This document shows, one piece after another, positions 6,744 through 11,091 of a stretch of DNA of 11,091 nt. The notes under the pieces were generated by a model. It made no database searches. It was not told the origin of the DNA and saw only the letters and a program-made list of their open reading frames with translations. The DNA comes from an uncultured Atopobiaceae bacterium. GTDB taxonomy: Bacteria; Actinomycetota; Coriobacteriia; Coriobacteriales; Atopobiaceae. The first letter of the stretch is position 1; each line of letters starts with the position of its first letter. The stretch is from positions 1 to 11,091 of the forward strand of contig CAAGLU010000022.1 of the NCBI GenBank assembly GCA_900770865.1, written 5' to 3'. The position numbers and the translations under genes were made by a program.

Positions 6744-7631
6744 TTAGCAGTCGTAAGCGGGGTCTATCGCCTTAAGCTCGCGGAACGAGTCGATTTCCGT
6801 CACGTCAGAGAGCGAGCACTCCCGGGCATAAACCTTGTACTTGTCAGCAAAGTACTTGAGCGGGGCCTCGTCCCAGAAACGCTCCTTGCCACCAGGCATC
6901 GCAAACGTAGCAGGAATGTCCTCCGCAAGCTTCTTGCCGTCCTCAGGCGTCCAGTAAGAGACGCCCACCATCTGCCAGACGCCACCCTCGCCGCCAATAC
7001 CCAGGTCCTTGATGACACCATTCTTGACTTCGAAGCACCAGTCATCAGAGCGCTCCATGGGGATGCCCAGGTAGTTCGAGCGATCCTGGTAACGGGTGAT
7101 GAGGTTGGGGTTTCTCAGCAGCAGATCGGACTCAAAGACGTAGGCGCTCTGGAGGTAGTCCTTAGCAGCAACCATGCTCGAGATGTTGTTTGCCTCGTTG
7201 TAGAGGGGGTTATCGATGAGCTTGATGGTGGGGTACTTGTAGAGGAGCTGGTCGAATTGCTCGCCAAGATAGCCCCTCACCACATAGACCTCGGTGATGC
7301 CGGCCGCGTAGACCGCGTCGAGAATGGTATCGATGATGCGCTTGCCACCCACACGCACCAGCGGCTTGGGGGTGTTGAGCGTGATGGGCACCATGCGGGA
7401 GCCAAAGCCGGCAGCAATGAGCACAGCGCGCTTCACGCGATAGGGCTCAAGCGCGTCAAGGCCCTCGTCGGTGACATGCCTGTCTGCGACAAGACCCTGT
7501 TCGGTGAGATTAGAGACCGCCTCGTTCACACTCCCCACAGACATCCCAGTCTGCGCCGCCACGGCGCGCTGAGTAAGCGGCGCCGGGGCCGTTGCGATGG
7601 TGGAGAGAACGAGGAACTCCTTGTGTGTCAT
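6744..7631 (-). CDS. LicC-like CTP:phosphocholine (or phosphonate) cytidylyltransferase with N-terminal winged helix-turn-helix
   Basis: This is a 295-residue fusion. Residues 1-62 look like a MarR-type winged helix: TQRAVAAQTGMSVGSVNEAV at 20-39 is a helix-turn-helix, followed by LTEQGLV and TDEGLDALEPYR. Residues 67-295 are a nucleotidyltransferase: AVLIAAGFGSRM at 69-80 binds the nucleotide, TPKPLV at 87-92 supplies the lysine, FESDLL at 166-171 holds the metal-binding D169, and EID lies at 279-281. NEANNISSM at 145-153 resembles the LicC group. The expected reaction joins CTP and a phosphorylated head group into a CDP-linked donor for LicD. The ATG is preceded by GGAGG at 7642-7646 and AGGT at 7637-7640. 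The gene lies 21 bp after the permease, which ties head-group uptake to activation. A phosphonate cytidylyltransferase of the PntC type is a real alternative. Confidence 0.85.
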   Translation of the reverse strand: MTHKEFLVLSTIATAPAPLTQRAVAAQTGMSVGSVNEAVSNLTEQGLVADRHVTDEGLDALEPYRVKRAVLIAAGFGSRMVPITLNTPKPLVRVGGKRIIDTILDAVYAAGITEVYVVRGYLGEQFDQLLYKYPTIKLIDNPLYNEANNISSMVAAKDYLQSAYVFESDLLLRNPNLITRYQDRSNYLGIPMERSDDWCFEVKNGVIKDLGIGGEGGVWQMVGVSYWTPEDGKKLAEDIPATFAMPGGKERFWDEAPLKYFADKYKVYARECSLSDVTEIDSFRELKAIDPAYDC

Positions 7632-7652
7632 GACGTACCTACCTCCAGGTGG

Positions 7653-9254
7653 CTATCGGGAAACTGACTGTTGAGTATGGCGGTGGCGCCTTATGGCTGC
7701 TACCACCACCTTCTCAATAACGTTTGTGACAAGGATGAGAACGGAGACAAATGCAGAGCACTCTACCAGGCGTTGTGCGTCGAGGTCGGTCACCAGGAGC
7801 GCAAGCGGCATGTCAAGCGTGGTAGAGAGGAAGGAGACAGCAGAGATGGTCACCATGCAGTTGACAAAGAAGAACGAGAACATCTCGGCAATCGTGTCCG
7901 CCGTCGCCGGCACGAGGACGTCCAGCACGATGCGTGCACGCCCCACCCCCATGGTCTGGCCAACCGCCTCGAGGTTCTTGTTCACCTTGGAGAGAGAGTT
8001 GTAGGCCATGAGATACGGCGACGCGATGAAGTGGACCAGGTTCACCAAGATGAGGATGGCAAACGTCCCGTAGATGAGAGATCCCTTGAAGGCAAGAGCA
8101 AACGAGAGGCCAAGGACAATGCCTGGCACGGCAAGGGTGGTGACAGACGCCAGGTGAAGGAGACGCGCGGATACGCCGCCGACGCGAGCCGTAATGTAGG
8201 CAACGAGATAGGCAAGGATGGTCCCCAGGATGGAGACGACAAAGGCAATGAAGAGTGAGTTCACCCAGTAGGAACCCGCCCCCATGGTGAAGGCTCGGCC
8301 AATGTTGGCAAGGGTGGGCGTGAGGTCAAGGGGATACTTCGTCGCAAATGACACCATGCAGAAGGTGGCGATGGGAGCAAGAAGCGCCAGCGTGACGATA
8401 ACTGCCGCAACGTAGCCCACGGCATCCCGAACCGCATTTGGCTTGAGGTCAAACCCACGCGAGACATAGCGCACGCTGGCGCGATCCCGCGCAAGCACGT
8501 CGACAAGAAAGTCAATAACAGCGGGGATGAGCAGGACAAAGCCAATGGCAGCACCGGTGTCAAAGTCGAGAAGCCCCACTGCATTCTGATACATGAGCAC
8601 GGGAAGCGTTGTGACCTTGCCACCCACCATCAGCGGCACACCGTAGTCCGTAATCACAAGAGCAAAGGTCGCAAACGCAGCAGAGATGAGCGGCTTTCTC
8701 AAAAAGGGAAGCGTGATGTGGGCGAACTGACTGGGCTTGGGAATGCCCAGGACGTCCGCTGCCTGGTAGGGCGTTGCGTCCTCGTAGCGCATCACGTCAT
8801 AGACCATGAGAAAGGCCGGCGGGAACGAGTAGAGAAACGACCCCATCACAATGCCAGGAAACCCATAGATGGACCACGATCCATGCAGCAGGTTCGTGAG
8901 TATCCCGTTTGACCCCAGAAGATACACCAGACTCATGCCGTGAGCGAGCGAGGGGACAAGCATAGGAACCGTGAGGAGAACGGCAAAGACGCTCTTCCCC
9001 TGAATTGCGGTCCTGCAGAGCACCCACGACATGAGGAGGGCAGCAAGCACCGAGACAACTGTGGTGATCGCCGCGACCACAAGGGAGTTGACGCATGCGC
9101 TTGCAAACGCCGGGGTCCCAAAGACCTCCCGTACCTGCGGGTCTGCCAGGCGCGAGAACATCCCTACCAGGGGAAGCACAACCGCCAGCAGGAAGAAGAG
9201 GAGGAGCGCTATCTTGAGGAGTGCCATGCCTTTTGAGCTGGTTTGACGAGCCAC
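7653..9254 (-). CDS. ABC transporter permease, two fused binding-protein-dependent permease domains
   Basis: This 533-residue membrane protein has two tandem permease halves and about twelve membrane segments. Each half carries an EAA-type loop that docks with the ATPase: YQAADVLGIPKPSQFAHITLP at 163-183 (first half) and LEAVGQTMGVGRARIVLDVLVP at 428-449 (second half). Fused permeases of this length occur in ferric-ion (FbpB-like), thiamine and 2-aminoethylphosphonate importers, so the substrate is not fixed by architecture. The start is GTG at 9254, with AGGGGG at 9260-9265 overlapping the stop of the ATPase gene nine bases upstream. An in-frame ATG nine codons later is possible. The gene is followed by the LicC-like gene after 21 bp. 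Confidence 0.9.
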   Translation of the reverse strand: MARQTSSKGMALLKIALLLFFLLAVVLPLVGMFSRLADPQVREVFGTPAFASACVNSLVVAAITTVVSVLAALLMSWVLCRTAIQGKSVFAVLLTVPMLVPSLAHGMSLVYLLGSNGILTNLLHGSWSIYGFPGIVMGSFLYSFPPAFLMVYDVMRYEDATPYQAADVLGIPKPSQFAHITLPFLRKPLISAAFATFALVITDYGVPLMVGGKVTTLPVLMYQNAVGLLDFDTGAAIGFVLLIPAVIDFLVDVLARDRASVRYVSRGFDLKPNAVRDAVGYVAAVIVTLALLAPIATFCMVSFATKYPLDLTPTLANIGRAFTMGAGSYWVNSLFIAFVVSILGTILAYLVAYITARVGGVSARLLHLASVTTLAVPGIVLGLSFALAFKGSLIYGTFAILILVNLVHFIASPYLMAYNSLSKVNKNLEAVGQTMGVGRARIVLDVLVPATADTIAEMFSFFFVNCMVTISAVSFLSTTLDMPLALLVTDLDAQRLVECSAFVSVLILVTNVIEKVVVAAIRRHRHTQQSVSR

Positions 9255-9263
9255 AACGACCCC

Positions 9264-10055
9264 CTATTCCAACGGCGAGGCGAACCTCGCAAGCGAGTCG
9301 TACTTGGCCTTGAGGTTTGCCACCACAAAGTCGCGAACGTAGCTGTCCGCGGGGTTCTCGACGATGTGAAGGGGCTCGTCGAGCTGGTGGATTGAGCCTT
9401 CCCCCATCACCATGACACGGTCGGCAAGTGCGAATGCCTCCTCTTGGTCGTGCGTGATGAAGATCATCGTGGTCCCATGGTCACGCTGAATGTTCTTGAG
9501 CTGCGAGCGCAGCGCAAGGCGCGCGTCAGCGTCGAGTCCGCTCGTTGGCTCGTCGAGGAGTATGACCTCGGGGCTCAAGGCAAGCGTGCGCGCAATGGAC
9601 ACGCGCTGCATCTGGCCACCAGAGAGACCAGCGACTGGCTTGTTGGCAAAGTCCGCCATGCCCAGGCTCGCAAGCGCATCGAGCGCAATCTGCGACCGAC
9701 GCGCGCGCCGGGTGGGGTCGAAGCGCAGTGCATACTCGACGTTACCCAGCGCGGTCATGTTCTCAAAGAGCGCATAGTCCTGGAAGACTATGCCCATGTG
9801 GCGCTTACTTGGGGCGGCATCCGTGATGTTCTCGCCATCGAGAAGCACGCTGCCGGCATCCGGATGCTCAAGACCAATGAGGATGCGCAGGAGGGTCGAC
9901 TTTCCGCAGCCAGAGGGGCCCAGTATCGAGAGAAACTCTCCCCCATGCACGTCGAAAGTAATTCCATGGAGCACTTCGCGGCCGTCAAAGGACTTCTTGA
10001 TTCCTTTGACGGTGAGCTTATGGGGTGCGGTTGTCTCTTGGCTTTTGATGGTCAT
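9264..10055 (-). CDS. ABC transporter ATP-binding protein
   Basis: This 263-residue ATPase powers the importer. Walker A GPSGCGKST lies at 46-54, the Q-loop glutamine at about 92, the signature LSGGQ at 144-148, Walker B VILLDEP at 164-170, and the switch histidine H202 in THDQEEA. The sequence matches the Fbp/Pot/Phn import group. It ends about 30 residues after the ADRVMVMGEG strand, so it lacks the C-terminal TOBE/OB regulatory domain of many longer (about 350-residue) relatives. The ATG at 10055 is five bases after the stop of the binding-protein gene. An in-frame ATG six codons upstream (10073) would overlap that gene. Neither start has a strong ribosome-binding site, which points to coupling with the gene before it. 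Confidence 0.92.
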   Translation of the reverse strand: MTIKSQETTAPHKLTVKGIKKSFDGREVLHGITFDVHGGEFLSILGPSGCGKSTLLRILIGLEHPDAGSVLLDGENITDAAPSKRHMGIVFQDYALFENMTALGNVEYALRFDPTRRARRSQIALDALASLGMADFANKPVAGLSGGQMQRVSIARTLALSPEVILLDEPTSGLDADARLALRSQLKNIQRDHGTTMIFITHDQEEAFALADRVMVMGEGSIHQLDEPLHIVENPADSYVRDFVVANLKAKYDSLARFASPLE

Positions 10056-10060
10056 GGCAA

Positions 10061-11091
10061 TCAGTGGCTCCATCTCTCGAGCAGACGCATCTTCTCGTCC
10101 ACGTCGGTTATGCCGGTCATGTCGGCGTACTTGACGTCCTTGGGATAATTGGGAATCTCTGGCGATACGCCTACCAGCACTTGGTCGGGCACATAGGTTG
10201 CATTGTCTATGCGCACGCCCTCGGTGCAGAGCCACCCAAATACGTCATGGACTGCCTGACGGCCTGCTCGTCCTTGGATGATTCCGGATCCGTACACGTC
10301 CCAGGGCGACCCCTCTTCAAAGAAGTGGACGGAGAGTGGAGCACCCTCGTTTATCTCGGATACCGCGTGATAGGTCATGCCAAGCCCAACTGCTGCCTCA
10401 CCCTGCACCAAAGCGTTCACAGGGCCAGAACCTGAGGACGTGAACTGGTAGACGTTCTCCGCCAGCGCGTCGAAGTAGTCAAAGGCGGCATCCTCACCCC
10501 ATGCATTCACGAGGCTCTTGAGGAAGTTGTAGCCTGTGCCGGAGGTCTTGGGGTTGGGCATGCATACCACACCGGCATAGACGGGATCCAAGAGGTCCTG
10601 GTAGGAGGTAGGAGTTGGAATTCCTCGCTCTGACAGGATGTTGTCGTTCGTGGCGATGCAGGCACTCTCGCGGGAAAAGGGAAAGTAGCGGTCATCCGGA
10701 TCGAGAAGGTCCTCGCAGTACATGGACTCGTCAAAGTCCGAGAGGACCTCGAGGCTGTCTGACACCTGGTTGATGTAGCCGCCCTCAAGATCCAGTACGA
10801 TGTCCGCCTCGGATGACGCCCCCTCCATGCGAAGCCTGGCAGCGCAGTTTCCCGTGGTGATGTAGTGCATGCGGATATCGTAGTTGGGAAAAGCCTGCCG
10901 CAGGGCTGTCATCTGCGTCTCGTTACGAATGCCCTCGCTGCACGAATAGATGACAACGGAGTTGCTCGATGTTCCTCCCGCACCAGCAAGGGCACCAAGC
11001 CCTATACAAGCGGCAGCACCACCGGCAAGTTCGAAGAAGCCCCTGCGAGAAATTCCAGGAGAGGCATCGTCATTATGAATGCGTCGCGCCA
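10061..11091 (-). CDS. ABC transporter substrate-binding protein with twin-arginine signal (5' end at window edge)
   Basis: This is an extracellular binding protein of the AfuA/FbpA/aminoethylphosphonate-type family. The frame stays open to the window edge, where the last two bases read TG; with the missing base this is probably the start codon, giving about 343 residues. Counting from it, ISRRGFFEL at 14-22 is a twin-arginine (Tat) motif, followed by a glycine/alanine-rich hydrophobic stretch to about 39. Mature residues include TSGTGY at 183-188 and SSGSGP at 219-224, loops that in this family often bind an anion. The tandem tyrosine used by ferric-binding relatives is absent (MTYHAV at 239-244), so iron is an unlikely ligand. 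The gene is first in the visible operon, five bases before the ATPase. Its promoter lies outside the window. Confidence 0.85.
   Translation of the reverse strand, partial: ARRIHNDDASPGISRRGFFELAGGAAACIGLGALAGAGGTSSNSVVIYSCSEGIRNETQMTALRQAFPNYDIRMHYITTGNCAARLRMEGASSEADIVLDLEGGYINQVSDSLEVLSDFDESMYCEDLLDPDDRYFPFSRESACIATNDNILSERGIPTPTSYQDLLDPVYAGVVCMPNPKTSGTGYNFLKSLVNAWGEDAAFDYFDALAENVYQFTSSGSGPVNALVQGEAAVGLGMTYHAVSEINEGAPLSVHFFEEGSPWDVYGSGIIQGRAGRQAVHDVFGWLCTEGVRIDNATYVPDQVLVGVSPEIPNYPKDVKYADMTGITDVDEKMRLLERWSH

Noticed and set aside
7440..7631. Separate small helix-turn-helix regulator gene ahead of a stand-alone LicC
   Set aside because: The frame is continuous through the junction, with no stop and no convincing internal start with a ribosome-binding site before the nucleotidyltransferase domain, so a single fused protein is the better reading.
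10061..11091. Iron(III)-binding protein assignment
   Set aside because: The adjacent tyrosine pair typical of ferric-binding members is not seen, and the operon context points to head-group supply for a LicC/LicD pathway.
1..11091. Defence system, prophage, insertion sequence, CRISPR, tRNA or rRNA content
   Set aside because: No repeats with regular spacing, transposase or integrase motifs, inverted terminal repeats or RNA-gene-like sequences were found on either strand; every long frame that is real belongs to glycan assembly or transport.

Overview
The window is part of a cell-surface glycan (cell-wall or capsule polysaccharide) locus from a GC-rich Gram-positive bacterium. The gene repertoire (two LicD proteins, a LicC-type cytidylyltransferase with a helix-turn-helix front end, DUF2304, a MOP-family flippase) and the base composition fit an actinobacterium of the class Coriobacteriia (Olsenella/Atopobium-like). 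That placement is inferred from gene content and was not tested by a search. There are no RNA genes, insertion sequences, CRISPR arrays or phage genes, and coding density is very high.

Layout, left to right. (1) Plus strand, 1-396: the last codons of an upstream gene, probably a family 2 glycosyltransferase, then a small DUF2304 membrane protein. (2) Minus strand, 4526 down to 393: a four-gene operon of two family 2 glycosyltransferases, a polysaccharide flippase and a LicD-family phosphotransferase (LicD-1). (3) 4527-4758: the only sizeable intergenic region (232 bp), lying between divergent genes and holding candidate promoters for both directions. (4) Plus strand, 4759-5580: a second, stand-alone LicD-family gene (LicD-2). 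(5) Minus strand, 11091 down to 5577: a five-gene operon of a substrate-binding protein with a twin-arginine signal, an ABC ATPase, a fused two-domain ABC permease, an HTH-LicC nucleotidyltransferase and a family 4 glycosyltransferase. The binding protein is cut by the window edge, probably by a single base.

How the genes may work together (inference). The ABC transporter imports a small phosphorus- or amine-containing head group such as choline, phosphocholine or an aminophosphonate. The LicC-like enzyme activates it with CTP. The two LicD proteins transfer the phospho-head group to two different sugar acceptors. The three glycosyltransferases build the repeat unit, the flippase exports it, and the DUF2304/GT2 pair may load a lipid-linked sugar. 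No LicA-type kinase is present in the window, so the nature of the imported substrate is the most interesting open point. Both convergent gene pairs end in the same way, with two TAG stop codons sharing one CTAG tetranucleotide, which leaves no room for an intergenic terminator.
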